Assembly: GCF_005144885.1 (NCBI RefSeq)
Contig: NZ_CP039690.1
Coordinates: 6,250,873-6,314,872 of the forward strand
From: Phreatobacter stygius
GTDB taxonomy: Bacteria > Pseudomonadota > Alphaproteobacteria > Rhizobiales > Phreatobacteraceae
Direction of reading: 5' to 3'
DNA: 64,000 nt
The position numbers were made by a program, and so were the translations under genes. Of the stretch, positions 52,247 through 61,292 are shown piece after piece. Under the pieces are notes generated by a model, which did not search any database, was not told the DNA's origin, and was given only the letters and a program-made list of their open reading frames with translations. The stretch's first letter is position 1. The number at the start of each line of letters is the position of its first letter.

Positions 52247-52984
52247 ATGTTCGATCTGACTGGCAAGACGGCGCTCGTCACCGGTGCGACCGGCGGCATC
52301 GGCGGCGCGGTGGCGGCAGCGCTCCATGCGCGCGGCGCAACCGTTGCCCTGTCCGGCACGCGCCGGGAGAAACTCGACGAACTGGCGGCGGCTCTTGGTG
52401 CGCGCGCCCATGTCCTGCCGACCAACCTGTCGTCGATCGAAGAGGTCGAGGCGCTGGTGCCGGCTGCCGACAAGGCGATGGGCGGGCTCGACATTCTTGT
52501 GAATAACGCCGGCATTACCCGCGATAACCTGTTCATCCGGATGAAGGACGAGGAGTGGGACCAGGTGATCGCAGTCAACCTGACTGCCAGCTTCCGCCTG
52601 ACCCGGGCCGCGACCAAGCTGATGATGCGCAAGCGCTGGGGCCGGATCGTCTCGATCACCTCGGTGGTCGGGGTCACCGGCAATCCCGGCCAGGGCAATT
52701 ATGCAGCCTCGAAAGCCGGCCTTATCGGCATGTCGAAAGCGCTTGCGGCCGAGGTCGCCAGCCGCAACGTGACGGTCAACTGCGTGGCCCCCGGTTTCAT
52801 CGAAACGGCCATGACGGATGCCCTCAACGACAAGCAGAAGGAGACGATCCTGACGCGTGTTCCGGCGGGTCGGCTCGGCAAGGCGAATGAAATTGCCGCC
52901 GCCGTTGTCTATCTCGCCTCGGAGGAAGCGGCCTATGTCACCGGCCAGACGCTCCACGTCAATGGCGGCATGGCCATGATATAA
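52247..52984 (+). CDS. fabG: 3-oxoacyl-ACP reductase
   Basis: The 245-residue NADPH-dependent SDR has [20 protein letters not shown] at residues 5-24, [11 protein letters not shown] near residue 86, the catalytic Ser in ITSVVGV and YAASKAG near residue 151. [15 protein letters not shown] and the C-terminal [15 protein letters not shown] are diagnostic for FabG. It reduces the 3-oxoacyl-ACP in each elongation cycle. It is followed by acpP after 198 bp in which no gene is seen. Confidence 0.98.
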   Translation: MFDLTGKTALVTGATGGIGGAVAAALHARGATVALSGTRREKLDELAAALGARAHVLPTNLSSIEEVEALVPAADKAMGGLDILVNNAGITRDNLFIRMKDEEWDQVIAVNLTASFRLTRAATKLMMRKRWGRIVSITSVVGVTGNPGQGNYAASKAGLIGMSKALAAEVASRNVTVNCVAPGFIETAMTDALNDKQKETILTRVPAGRLGKANEIAAAVVYLASEEAAYVTGQTLHVNGGMAMI

Positions 52985-53182
52985 TTCATTATTTTGGCGT
53001 TTCGGAGGCGCGCTGGCAAAACCTTTAGGCCTGTGTTAGAGAGCCTGACGGTTCGGGCAGGGGGCCTTCCCGAGATGATCCAGATTCACGGCGGAGCGGC
53101 CCGCCATCACCAATCTTGAATGCCGCACACCGCGTCCCATCGTGGGCGGTGCCTTATCGTCGGATGGAACGAGGATAAACTT

Positions 53183-53422
53183 ATGAGCGATATCGCTGAC
53201 CGAGTGAAGAAGATCGTCGTGGAGCAGCTCGGCGTTGATGCCGAGAAAGTGGTCCCGGCCGCGAGCTTCATCGACGACCTGGGTGCCGACAGCCTCGACA
53301 CCGTCGAGCTCGTCATGGCGTTCGAAGAAGAATTTGGCGTCGAGATTCCGGACGACGCTGCCGAGACGATTCTCACCGTCGGCGACGCGGTGAAATTCCT
53401 CGAGAAAGCTGCCAACGCCTGA
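53183..53422 (+). CDS. acpP: Acyl carrier protein
   Basis: The 79-residue acidic protein starts [20 protein letters not shown] and has the phosphopantetheine site [13 protein letters not shown], with Ser near residue 37. [20 protein letters not shown] follows. ATG 53183 follows GAGGA. The 198-bp upstream gap probably holds an extra promoter for high expression. A terminator-like hairpin separates it from fabF. Confidence 0.98.
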   Translation: MSDIADRVKKIVVEQLGVDAEKVVPAASFIDDLGADSLDTVELVMAFEEEFGVEIPDDAAETILTVGDAVKFLEKAANA

Positions 53423-53462
53423 TTTTTCGGGCTGTTGGACTTTAACCAAATGATGTTCGAGG

Positions 53463-53494
53463 GGCCGGGGAGCGTTGAACGCCTCCGGCCTTTC
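53463..53494 (+). terminator. Terminator-like hairpin between acpP and fabF
   Basis: GGCCGG...CCGGCC outer arms and GCGT...ACGC inner arms form a stem of about 12 bp with one bulged A and loop TGA, followed by TTTCG. The short T-run suggests partial termination, which would raise acpP message over fabF. Confidence 0.5.
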
Positions 53495-53535
53495 GTTCAG
53501 GAGCTCGGGTGTGGGAAACGGGAACAGGTGAAGCG

Positions 53536-54798
53536 ATGATGCGGCGTGTTGTGGTGACCGGCGTGGGTGTCGTATCTCCGCTTGGATGCGGAGCCGAGAC
53601 GACCTGGGCAAGGCTCGTCAAAGGCGACAATGCCGCGCGCAAGGTCGAGCACTTCGACGTTTCCGACATCGCCGCCAAGATCGCCTGTATGATTCCGCGC
53701 GGCGACGGCACCCAATCGACGTTCAATCCGGACGACTGGATGGAGCCGAAGGAGCAGCGCAAGGTCGATGACTTCATCATCTTCGCCATGTCGGCCGCGA
53801 CCCAGGCGCTCGATGATGCCGGCTGGCACCCGAAAACCCGCGACGAGCAGATTTCCACCGGCGTTCTCATCGGTTCCGGCATTGGCGGCATCGATGGCAT
53901 CGCCGAAGCCTCGCTGATCCTGAAAGAGAAGGGCCCCCGGCGGATTTCGCCCTTCTTCATCCCGGGCCGGCTGATCAATCTCGCTGGCGGCTACGTGTCG
54001 ATCCAGCACGGCCTCAAGGGGCCGAATCATGCCGTCGTCACCGCCTGCTCCACCGGCGCCCACGCCATTGGCGATGCGGCCCGCCTGGTGGCTTTCGGCG
54101 ACGCCGACGTGATGGTCGCCGGCGGCACCGAATCGCCGGTCAGCCGCCTGTCGCTTGCCGGTTTCTCGGCCTGCCGCGCGCTGTGCACCGCGTTCAACGA
54201 CGAGCCGACCCGCGCCTCCAGGCCCTATGACCGCGATCGCGACGGTTTCGTCATGGGCGAGGGCGCAGGCGTCGTGGTGCTCGAGGCCTATGAGCACGCC
54301 AAGGCGCGCGGCGCCAAGATCTATGCCGAGGTGATCGGCTACGGCCTGTCGGGCGACGCCCATCACATCACCGCGCCGGCCGAGGATGGCGACGGCGCCT
54401 ATCGCTGCATGCAGGCGGCGATCAAGCGCGCCGGCATCGCGGCCGCCGATATCGACTACATCAATGCCCACGGCACCTCGACCATGGCCGACGGCATCGA
54501 ACTGGCCGCCGTCGAACGTGTCGTCGGCAATGCCGCCTCGAAGATCTCGATGTCGTCGACCAAGTCGTCGATCGGCCATCTGCTGGGCGCCGCCGGCGCC
54601 GTCGAGGCGATCTTTTCGGTCCTGGCGATTCGCGACCAGATTGCCCCGCCGACCCTGAACCTGGACAATCCCTCGGTCGAGACGGTCATGGATCTGGTGC
54701 CGCACCAGGCCCGCAAGCGGTCGATCGAGACGGTGCTGTCGAACTCCTTCGGCTTCGGCGGCACCAATGCCTCGCTGATCTTCCGCGCCGCGGCCTGA
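53536..54798 (+). CDS. fabF: 3-oxoacyl-ACP synthase II
   Basis: The 420-residue condensing enzyme has VVVTGVGVVSPLGCGAE at the start. The catalytic triad is Cys in VVTACSTGAHA near residue 170, His in INAHGTSTMADG near residue 311 and His in KSSIGHLLGAAGAVEA near residue 348. The end NSFGFGGTNASLIF is standard. It elongates acyl-ACP with malonyl-ACP. ATG 53536 follows AGGTGAAG; ATG 53539 is adjacent. It is followed by mltG after 192 bp containing no gene. Confidence 0.98.
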   Translation: MMRRVVVTGVGVVSPLGCGAETTWARLVKGDNAARKVEHFDVSDIAAKIACMIPRGDGTQSTFNPDDWMEPKEQRKVDDFIIFAMSAATQALDDAGWHPKTRDEQISTGVLIGSGIGGIDGIAEASLILKEKGPRRISPFFIPGRLINLAGGYVSIQHGLKGPNHAVVTACSTGAHAIGDAARLVAFGDADVMVAGGTESPVSRLSLAGFSACRALCTAFNDEPTRASRPYDRDRDGFVMGEGAGVVVLEAYEHAKARGAKIYAEVIGYGLSGDAHHITAPAEDGDGAYRCMQAAIKRAGIAAADIDYINAHGTSTMADGIELAAVERVVGNAASKISMSSTKSSIGHLLGAAGAVEAIFSVLAIRDQIAPPTLNLDNPSVETVMDLVPHQARKRSIETVLSNSFGFGGTNASLIFRAAA

Positions 54799-54990
54799 CC
54801 AATCGTCGCGCCGGCCGGCGGCCGGTTTGCCGGGCGGCAAAATGCGGTAGAATTGGTTGCGTTCGAAGCGGACCGAATCTGGCTGCATCAGCCCTATTCG
54901 GCCCGTCCCCGAGACCTCACCCGTCTTTCGCCACATTCGCTTCGCATCAGTTGGTTAGTGATGTGACAGCATCGATTCAGAGCTAGCGTG

Positions 54991-56190
54991 ATGAGCGATT
55001 CCCCCGGGCTCGGCCCGGTCCAGAACGGTTCCCGTCCGGCCATCAAGTCGCCCCGTGCGGCTTTGGAGCCGGAGGCGGCACCCCCGGCTCCGCCGGCTTC
55101 CCGGCGCGCCCGCAATCAGTGGGTGGTCATCGGCAATCTGATCCTGTCGCTGGCGCTCGTGCTGCTGGTCGGCGGCCTCGTCGGTTTCAGCTATGCCCGC
55201 CATGCCTTCGTGTCGCCCGGGCCGCTGGAGCAGGATCGCGCTGTGTTCATCGAGCGCGGCTCGACCTCGGACCAGATCGGCACCAAGCTCGAGCAGAACG
55301 GCGTCATTTCGTCCTCGCTGCTGTTCACCGCCGCGGTGCAGCTCTATGGCGCCCGTGGCGACCTGAAATGGGGTGAATATCTCTTCCCCAAGCGGGTTTC
55401 GATGGCCGAGGCCATGGCCATCGTCATCGAGGGCAAGGCGATCGAATATCGGATCACCGTGCCGGAGGGCCTGACATCCGAGCAGATTGTCGGCCGGCTG
55501 CGCGACAATGACGTGTTGACCGGCGAGATCGCGCGGATCCCGCGCGAGGGCTCGCTGATGCCCGACACCTACAAGTTCACCCGCGGTACCTCGCGCCAGC
55601 AGATCGTCGATCAGATGGCGACCTTGCAGGCCCGTGCCGTGCAGCAGATCTGGGGCCGCCGCGCGCCGGACCTGCCGATCCGTTCGATCGAGGAAATGGT
55701 CATCCTGGCGTCGATCGTCGAGAAGGAAACCGGCAAGGCCGACGAGCGGCCGCGGGTCGCCGGCGTGTTCATCAACCGGCTGAACCGGCGCATGCGGCTG
55801 CAGTCCGATCCGACCATCGTCTATGGCCTGGTCGGTGGGCGCGGCACGCTCGGCCGCGGCATCCAGCAGTCCGAGATCCAGCGGCTGACGCCTTACAACA
55901 CCTATCAGATCGACGGCCTGCCGCCGACACCGATCGCCAATCCCGGCCGGGCGGCGATGGAGGCGGTGGTCAATCCGGTGCGTGGCCGCGACGTCTATTT
56001 CGTCGCCGACGGCACCGGCGGTCATGTCTTCGCCGAGACGCTCGAGCAGCACAACCGCAACGTCGCCAATTGGCGCAGGGTGGAGCGTGAGCGTGGCCAG
56101 GCCGATCCGTCGCGCGACCGGGTCAGCGCCGATCCGCCGACCGGAACGGCAACGCCTGGCGCGCCCAACCCGCCGGCCACGCCGCGCTGA
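54991..56190 (+). CDS. mltG: Endolytic peptidoglycan transglycosylase MltG
   Basis: The 399-residue protein has a cytoplasmic N terminus of about 45 residues, one membrane helix (WVVIGNLILSLALVLLVGGL) and a periplasmic YceG/LysM-like part. ERGSTSDQIGTKLEQNGVIS starts the LysM-like fold. The catalytic Glu is in ILASIVEKETGKADE near residue 247. NTYQIDGLPPTPIANPGRAA and DVYFVADGTGGHVF are typical. It cuts nascent glycan strands and helps set their length. The C terminus is Pro/Thr-rich. The position after fabF is conserved. Confidence 0.96.
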   Translation: MSDSPGLGPVQNGSRPAIKSPRAALEPEAAPPAPPASRRARNQWVVIGNLILSLALVLLVGGLVGFSYARHAFVSPGPLEQDRAVFIERGSTSDQIGTKLEQNGVISSSLLFTAAVQLYGARGDLKWGEYLFPKRVSMAEAMAIVIEGKAIEYRITVPEGLTSEQIVGRLRDNDVLTGEIARIPREGSLMPDTYKFTRGTSRQQIVDQMATLQARAVQQIWGRRAPDLPIRSIEEMVILASIVEKETGKADERPRVAGVFINRLNRRMRLQSDPTIVYGLVGGRGTLGRGIQQSEIQRLTPYNTYQIDGLPPTPIANPGRAAMEAVVNPVRGRDVYFVADGTGGHVFAETLEQHNRNVANWRRVERERGQADPSRDRVSADPPTGTATPGAPNPPATPR

Positions 56191-56331
56191 TCCCCGCGCG
56201 CAGTTGCAGAACGGCCCTGCCGGCTCGGCCTTGGGTTGGCCGGTCCGGCCTGCCGGTCGAGCGGGCAACGCTTGACCTTGGCGCTGGCGGCACTTAACCG
56301 CCAAGGCAGCGAGGCAACTGCAGAGGATTCC

Positions 56332-57219
56332 ATGGCTCTCTCGAGCATGACGGGTTTTGCCCGCTCCGACGGCGCGATCGGCACCGCGGTCTGGGCCTGG
56401 GAAATCAAGTCGGTCAATTCCAAGGGCCTGGACGTCAAGCTGCGCCTGCCGCCGGGCTTCGACCTGGCTGAGCCGGCCATTCGCCAGAAGATCGCGGCGC
56501 TGGTGACGCGCGGCAGCCTGTTCGCCAGCCTGTCGGTCAAGCGCGAAGGCGTCGCGAGCGAAGTGCGCATCAACGAACTGGTGCTGGCGCAGGTGCTTGA
56601 TGCGGTCAAGCTGATCACCGAACGGATCGATGCCCGTGCGCCGGCCGTCGACGGCATTCTCGGCATCCGGGGCGTCGTCGACGTGGTCGAGCCGGAAGAG
56701 ACCGAGGACGAGCGCGCCGAACTGCATGCGGCGGTGCTTGCTGGCCTGGACCAGGCGCTCGCCGGCCTCGTCGTCATGCGCAAGGCCGAAGGTGCGGCCC
56801 TTGGCGCCGTGCTGACCGACCGCCTCGGCGAGATCGCCGAGCTGAAACGGCAGGCCGAGACCAATCCGGCGCGCCGGCCCGAAGCGATCAAGGCCAAGCT
56901 CGCCGAATCGATTGCCGCGGTGCTGGAGACCGGCAAGGCGTTCGATCCCGACCGGTTGCACCAGGAGGCTCTGCTGCTCGCCAGCAAGGCCGATATCCGC
57001 GAAGAGCTCGACCGGCTGGACGCCCATGTGGCCGCCGCCGCCAAGCTGATGGCATCCGGCGGTCCGGTCGGCCGCAAGCTGGATTTTCTGGCGCAGGAAT
57101 TCAACCGCGAAACCAATACGCTCTGCTCGAAGGCCAATGACGTCTCGCTGACCGCTATTGGCCTGGAGCTGAAGGCGGTGGTCGAGCAGTTCCGCGAGCA
57201 GGTTCAGAATCTGGAGTGA
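56332..57219 (+). CDS. YicC/YloC-family endoribonuclease
   Basis: The 295-residue protein begins MALSSMTGFARSDGAIGT and has WEIKSVNSKGLDVKLRLPPG (20 residues), the YicC N domain. The C-terminal DUF1732 region contains GRKLDFLAQEFNRETNTLCS and SKANDVSLT. YicC and YloC are ribonucleases that affect RNA turnover. ATG 56332 follows AGAGGA. It ends 5 bases before gmk starts, the usual arrangement, so both share a message with mltG. Confidence 0.95.
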   Translation: MALSSMTGFARSDGAIGTAVWAWEIKSVNSKGLDVKLRLPPGFDLAEPAIRQKIAALVTRGSLFASLSVKREGVASEVRINELVLAQVLDAVKLITERIDARAPAVDGILGIRGVVDVVEPEETEDERAELHAAVLAGLDQALAGLVVMRKAEGAALGAVLTDRLGEIAELKRQAETNPARRPEAIKAKLAESIAAVLETGKAFDPDRLHQEALLLASKADIREELDRLDAHVAAAAKLMASGGPVGRKLDFLAQEFNRETNTLCSKANDVSLTAIGLELKAVVEQFREQVQNLE

Positions 57220-57224
57220 CACCG

Positions 57225-57908
57225 ATGACGGACCCGATCACGGCCCGCCGTGGGCTGATGCTGGTGCTGACCTCGCCCTCGGGCGCCGGCAAGTCGACGC
57301 TGACACGGGAATTGCTGAAGACCGAAACCGAGATCGCGCTGTCGGTCTCGGTGACCACGCGCCCGCGGCGCCAGGACGAGATCGATCACGTCCACTATCA
57401 TTTCATCGACAAGAGCCGTTTCGGCCAGATGCGCGATGCCGGCGAGTTGCTGGAATGGGCCGAGGTGCACGGCAATTTCTACGGCACGCCGCGCCAGGCG
57501 GTGGAAGATGCATTGTCGGCGGGCAAGGACGTGCTGTTCGACATCGATGTCGCCGGCGTCCGACAATTGTCCGAGCTGGTGCGCGAGGACATGGCGACCG
57601 TCTTCCTGTTGCCGCCGTCGGTCGCCGAACAGATCTCCCGGCTGAAGCGACGGGCAACCGACGAGGACAAGGCGATCCTGCGCCGTCTAACCACCGCCAG
57701 GGACGAGATCGCCCATTGGCGCGACTTCGACTACATCCTGGTCAATGACGACCTGGAGCGGGCTTTCTCGAGCCTGCGCGCGATCCTCGCCGCCGAGCGG
57801 CTGAAGCAGAACCGGCGGCCGAAGATCGAAGCCTTGATCGCCGAGCTCGACCGTGACCTCGAAAAGGTCCTGGCCGCCGGCAATCTCGCTACGCTCGCCA
57901 AGGGGTGA
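57225..57908 (+). CDS. gmk: Guanylate kinase
   Basis: The 227-residue kinase converts GMP to GDP. The P-loop is TSPSGAGKSTLTREL near residue 16. The GMP-binding part has VTTRPRRQDEIDHVHYHF, then GELLEWAEVHGNFYGTP. VLFDIDVAGVRQL and VFLLPPS follow. ATG 57225 is chosen over GTG 57216 because GGAG lies 9 bases upstream. It is the last gene of the fabD-gmk run. Confidence 0.98.
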   Translation: MTDPITARRGLMLVLTSPSGAGKSTLTRELLKTETEIALSVSVTTRPRRQDEIDHVHYHFIDKSRFGQMRDAGELLEWAEVHGNFYGTPRQAVEDALSAGKDVLFDIDVAGVRQLSELVREDMATVFLLPPSVAEQISRLKRRATDEDKAILRRLTTARDEIAHWRDFDYILVNDDLERAFSSLRAILAAERLKQNRRPKIEALIAELDRDLEKVLAAGNLATLAKG

Positions 57909-58039
57909 TTGGCGGGTCTCGCAGCATGCCGTGACAGCTCGCCTTCGCACACGTTCCGACGATCCGAGTTTTTTCGGCCCCGCTGTTGGGAACCAAAGAC
58001 GACAAGTCGTGGATATCAGGGACTTGGGCGGAGGGAAGG

Positions 58040-58074
58040 CGTGGGTGCCCGGGACAAGCCCGGGCATGACGACG
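58040..58074. repeat. REP-like palindrome in the gmk-rsmA gap
   Basis: The 319-bp gap 57909-58227 between the convergent gmk and rsmA genes has no gene. At 58046-58066 lies TGCCCGGG, ACAAG, CCCGGGCA, identical over 21 bases to 41488-41508. A second CGTGGAT flank occurs at 58009. The element may help end transcription from both sides. Confidence 0.85.
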
Positions 58075-58227
58075 TGTGAGCTGCACGGGCGGTGTGACGC
58101 TGCGATCCGGGTTCCCGCTCTCGCTGTCACTGCCCTCATCGTCTTGGCCGCCCAAGGTCGGGCATGACACCGTGTTGGCTCACGTCATCCCGGCTCGGGA
58201 TCAGAAGGGAGGGCCCCGCAAGACCTG

Positions 58228-59073
58228 TCAGACCCCCGCCTCGAACAGGCGGGCCAGGGTGCAGAAGGCCTCGATCGGCAGTTCTTCGGCCCGGACCGTC
58301 GGATCCAGGCCGGCTGCGGCGATCAGCGCCGCCGGGTCGCGGCCGAGCCCCTTCAGGCTTTGCCGGATCATCTTGCGCCGCTGGCCGAAGGCCGCCGCCG
58401 TCACCCGCTCCAGCATCCGCACGCTGGCCGGCAGCGGCGCGGCGCGCGGAATGAGATGCACCACCGACGAGGTGACCTTGGGCGGCGGCACGAAGGCGCC
58501 GGGGCCGACGTCGAAGGCGATCCTGGCTTGCGTGCGCCAGCCGGCGAGCACGCCGAGGCGGCCAAAAGCGTCCGCCGCCGGTGCCGCGACGATGCGCTGG
58601 GCGACCTCTTTCTGGAACATCAGCGTCAGCGACTGGAACCAGGGCGGCCAGGGATCGCTGGTCAGCCAGCCGGTCAGGAGCGGGGTCGCGACGTTATAGG
58701 GCAGGTTGGCGACGATGCGGGCGGGACCGTCGCCCAGATGCGGCCGGAGATCGACCTCGAGGGCATCGCCCTCGATCACCGTCAGCCGGCCGGGATAATA
58801 GGCCGCGATCTCGGCCAGCGCCGGCAGGCACCGCTGGTCGCGCTCGACCGCCACGACCCGCGCCGCGCCATTGGCGAGCAAGGCACGGGTCAGGCCGCCG
58901 GGACCGGGGCCGACCTCGACCACGGTGACGCCGTCGAGCGGACCCGAGGCGCGCGCGATGCGGCTGGTCAGATTGAGATCGAACAGAAAGTTCTGGCCGA
59001 GCGACTTCTTGGGCATCAACCCGTGCCGGGCGATCACCTCGCGCAGCGGCGGCAGGTCGTCGATGGCGCTCAT
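58228..59073 (-). CDS. rsmA: 16S rRNA dimethyladenosine transferase RsmA (KsgA)
   Basis: The 281-residue enzyme dimethylates two adjacent adenines in helix 45 of 16S rRNA. Motifs are [15 protein letters not shown] near residue 21, the SAM site [16 protein letters not shown] near residue 50, and the catalytic [11 protein letters not shown] near residue 124. [12 protein letters not shown] and [15 protein letters not shown] lie in the C domain. Its ATG overlaps the pdxA stop by four bases (ATGA), which implies translational coupling. Confidence 0.97.
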   Translation of the reverse strand: MSAIDDLPPLREVIARHGLMPKKSLGQNFLFDLNLTSRIARASGPLDGVTVVEVGPGPGGLTRALLANGAARVVAVERDQRCLPALAEIAAYYPGRLTVIEGDALEVDLRPHLGDGPARIVANLPYNVATPLLTGWLTSDPWPPWFQSLTLMFQKEVAQRIVAAPAADAFGRLGVLAGWRTQARIAFDVGPGAFVPPPKVTSSVVHLIPRAAPLPASVRMLERVTAAAFGQRRKMIRQSLKGLGRDPAALIAAAGLDPTVRAEELPIEAFCTLARLFEAGV

Positions 59074-60089
59074 GGCATGGTTGTCTGAAAGGCCTGGGCG
59101 CCCGTCAGCCGCCCCGCCAGCAGGATCGAATGGATCAGGCTCGACGGCCGGGCGTGGCCGGTGCCGGCCAGCGAAAACGCCGTGCCGTGGTCGGGCGAGG
59201 TGCGCAGGAAAGGCAGGCCGAGGGTGACATTGACGCCCTCGTCGAAGGCGAGCGTCTTGACCGGCACCAGCACCTGATCGTGATACATGCCGAGCGCCAC
59301 GTCATAACCCTTGCGCGCCTCGGGGTGGAACAGCGTATCGGCCGGGTGCGGGCCGGTCGCCGCGATGCCGATGCGGTTGAGCTCGGCCACCGCCGGCGCG
59401 ACGATCTCTTCGTCCTCGCGGCCGAGAAGTCCGTTTTCGCCGGCATGGGGATTGAGCCCGCAGATCGCCAGCCGCGGCGCGGCGATGCCGAACCTGGTCC
59501 GCAGATCATGGGCCACCACCGCGCCGGTCTCGACGATCAGATTGCGCGTCAACCGCTCGGCAACTTCGGCCAGCGGGATGTGAATGGTCACCGGCACGAC
59601 GGCGAGTGCTTCGCTCCAGATCAGCATGACCGGCCGAACCGGACCGACGCGGAACGGTCGCGACAGCTCGCCGAGAAATTCGGTATGGCCGGGATGGCTG
59701 AAACCGGCAGCGGCCAGCACCGATTTGGCGATCGGATTGGTGATGATGGCGCGCGCGCGATGCGACCGGATATGCTCGACGCCGGCGCGGATGGCTTCGA
59801 TCACGAGCCCGGCGGTTTCCGGCGAGGGTTCGCCCGGCCGGTCGGCGGCCGCGCCTTCGACCGCCACCACCGGCAAGGCGAAGGCGAAGGTCTCGACCGT
59901 TTCTTCGGGCAGGACCTGGACCACGGGAACACCGATGCCGAGCCGGGCGGCTCGCGCCTCCATCAGTTCGGGATCGCCGATGACATAGAAGGGCGGCAGC
60001 CGGTGCTCGGCCCGGTCACGCCAGGCCATCAGGGCTATATCCGGCCCGATTCCGGCCGGTTCGCCCATGGTCACAGCAAGCGGCAGCAT
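59070..60089 (-). CDS. pdxA: 4-hydroxythreonine-4-phosphate dehydrogenase
   Basis: The 339-residue enzyme acts in pyridoxal phosphate synthesis. It has [20 protein letters not shown] at the start (20 residues), [12 protein letters not shown] in the middle, [20 protein letters not shown] and [20 protein letters not shown]. The conserved metal-binding His residues of these three blocks are present. It lies between surA and rsmA on the same strand, the classical order. The 176 bp before it hold a dispersed palindrome. Confidence 0.97.
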   Translation of the reverse strand: MLPLAVTMGEPAGIGPDIALMAWRDRAEHRLPPFYVIGDPELMEARAARLGIGVPVVQVLPEETVETFAFALPVVAVEGAAADRPGEPSPETAGLVIEAIRAGVEHIRSHRARAIITNPIAKSVLAAAGFSHPGHTEFLGELSRPFRVGPVRPVMLIWSEALAVVPVTIHIPLAEVAERLTRNLIVETGAVVAHDLRTRFGIAAPRLAICGLNPHAGENGLLGREDEEIVAPAVAELNRIGIAATGPHPADTLFHPEARKGYDVALGMYHDQVLVPVKTLAFDEGVNVTLGLPFLRTSPDHGTAFSLAGTGHARPSSLIHSILLAGRLTGAQAFQTTMP

Positions 60090-60110
60090 TGTCGAACCGG
60101 AGCCTCAGCG

Positions 60111-60217
60111 CATTTTCAAGCGAAAGTGGGAACCGGTTCGCATGAAAAAAATGCAAAGAACAGGAGGGAACAGGCACTTTCAGGCGAGACGAGCGGTTCG
60201 CGGGCAGAAAATGCGAT
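60111..60217. repeat. Dispersed intergenic palindrome, CCGGTTCGC type, copy 2 plus a partial copy
   Basis: CATTTTCAAGCGAAAGTGGG, then AACCGGTTCGCATGAAAAAA (60111-60150 region), is the same element as 34871-34913. A degenerate copy (CAGGCGAGACGAGCGGTTCGC, given in part: GAGCGGTTCGCGGG, ending AGAAAATGCGATGA) follows at 60178-60217. Both lie between surA and pdxA. Confidence 0.7.
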
Positions 60218-60265
60218 GAACGAAAGGGCGGGGCACCCGTCCTTTCGATGATGAGTGCGACCGTT

Positions 60266-61210
60266 CTAGCGGCCGCCATTCCTGTATTCGATCACCGCGA
60301 CGCGCCGAAGCCGCGCCAGGTAGTCACGCGCGATGCGTTGCATCTCGGTCGTGGTCATTTCCTCGCGGACCTGGTTGCGGGCGGTCGTGTCATCGGCGCG
60401 GACCTCGTTCTTCGAACAGACCGCAACCAGCTCGACACCCTGCTGCGAGCGGCTGGGCGGCGTCAGTTTGCCGGCCGCGGTCTGGTCCAGCACACGACGG
60501 AATTCCGGGCTGACATCGGTGCTGAGCCGGCGGACCTGGTCGCGCACGGCGGCATCCGGAATCCGGTTGACCTGCTCGAGATCGGTCGCGCAGCTGTTGA
60601 ACCGGCCGCGCAGCGCATTGGCTTCGGCCAGGCGCCGCTGCACCACCGCCGGCGGCGCGGTTGCCGGCACCAGCAGAACGATCTGCCGGAAATGATACTC
60701 CATTGGCTTGTCGGCGCCGGTCCGGCGCCGGGCAAGGCCGTCGGCAAGCTGCGTGTCGGTGACGAAGATCGTCCGGCCGAAACGGGCGCCGACGATATTC
60801 GACCAGGACAGGTCGGCCCGGAGCTTGCCTTTGTAGACGCGGGGTTCGATGCCTTGGGCCCGCAGCACCTGATCGAAACCGCGCGGATCGATGCCGGAGC
60901 GCTGGGCCACCTGGGCATAGGCCTGATTGACCTGTGCTTCCGAGGCTTCGACCCGGAACCGTCGTGCCTCGGCGAACTTGATCCGATCGTTGATCAGGTC
61001 CTCGAGCGCTTGCTGATGGCTGACCGAGCGGTGCTCACGCAGCTGCAGCAGCCGCTGGCGCTGCGGAATGTCGAAGCTGGTGATCGGCACGCCGTTGACG
61101 GTGACGAGCACCCGGCCTTCCTGGGCCGCGGCGGGCGAGACGGCCGAAACCGCGCCGGCGGCGAGGCCGGCGACAAGTGCGAGGCTGAGCAATGGACGCT
61201 TCAGGTCCAT
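60266..61210 (-). CDS. surA: Periplasmic chaperone/peptidyl-prolyl isomerase SurA
   Basis: The 314-residue protein has a signal peptide (MDLKRPLLSLALVAGLAAGA, cleavage after PAAA). The SurA N domain has VTVNGVPITSFDIPQRQRLL, then ALEDLINDRIKFAEARR near residue 67. One parvulin-like domain follows (YHFRQIVLLVPATAP near residue 170). E. coli SurA has two such domains, so this is the shorter alphaproteobacterial form. It escorts outer-membrane proteins, including LptD encoded just upstream. ATG 61208-61210 is chosen for the signal peptide. Confidence 0.93.
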   Translation of the reverse strand: MDLKRPLLSLALVAGLAAGAVSAVSPAAAQEGRVLVTVNGVPITSFDIPQRQRLLQLREHRSVSHQQALEDLINDRIKFAEARRFRVEASEAQVNQAYAQVAQRSGIDPRGFDQVLRAQGIEPRVYKGKLRADLSWSNIVGARFGRTIFVTDTQLADGLARRRTGADKPMEYHFRQIVLLVPATAPPAVVQRRLAEANALRGRFNSCATDLEQVNRIPDAAVRDQVRRLSTDVSPEFRRVLDQTAAGKLTPPSRSQQGVELVAVCSKNEVRADDTTARNQVREEMTTTEMQRIARDYLARLRRVAVIEYRNGGR

Positions 61211-61292
61211 GGGCGGTCTTCCTTGAGCGCAGGGATGATGAAACCACGCTCTCCGTCGCGCAAGACGGTGGCGCAATCAGGGCGATGGCCGA

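Noticed and set aside
54955..57222. A 755-codon minus-strand frame across mltG and yicC
   Set aside because: It mirrors two well-identified genes, spans their gap and has no domain, so it is a shadow of codon usage.
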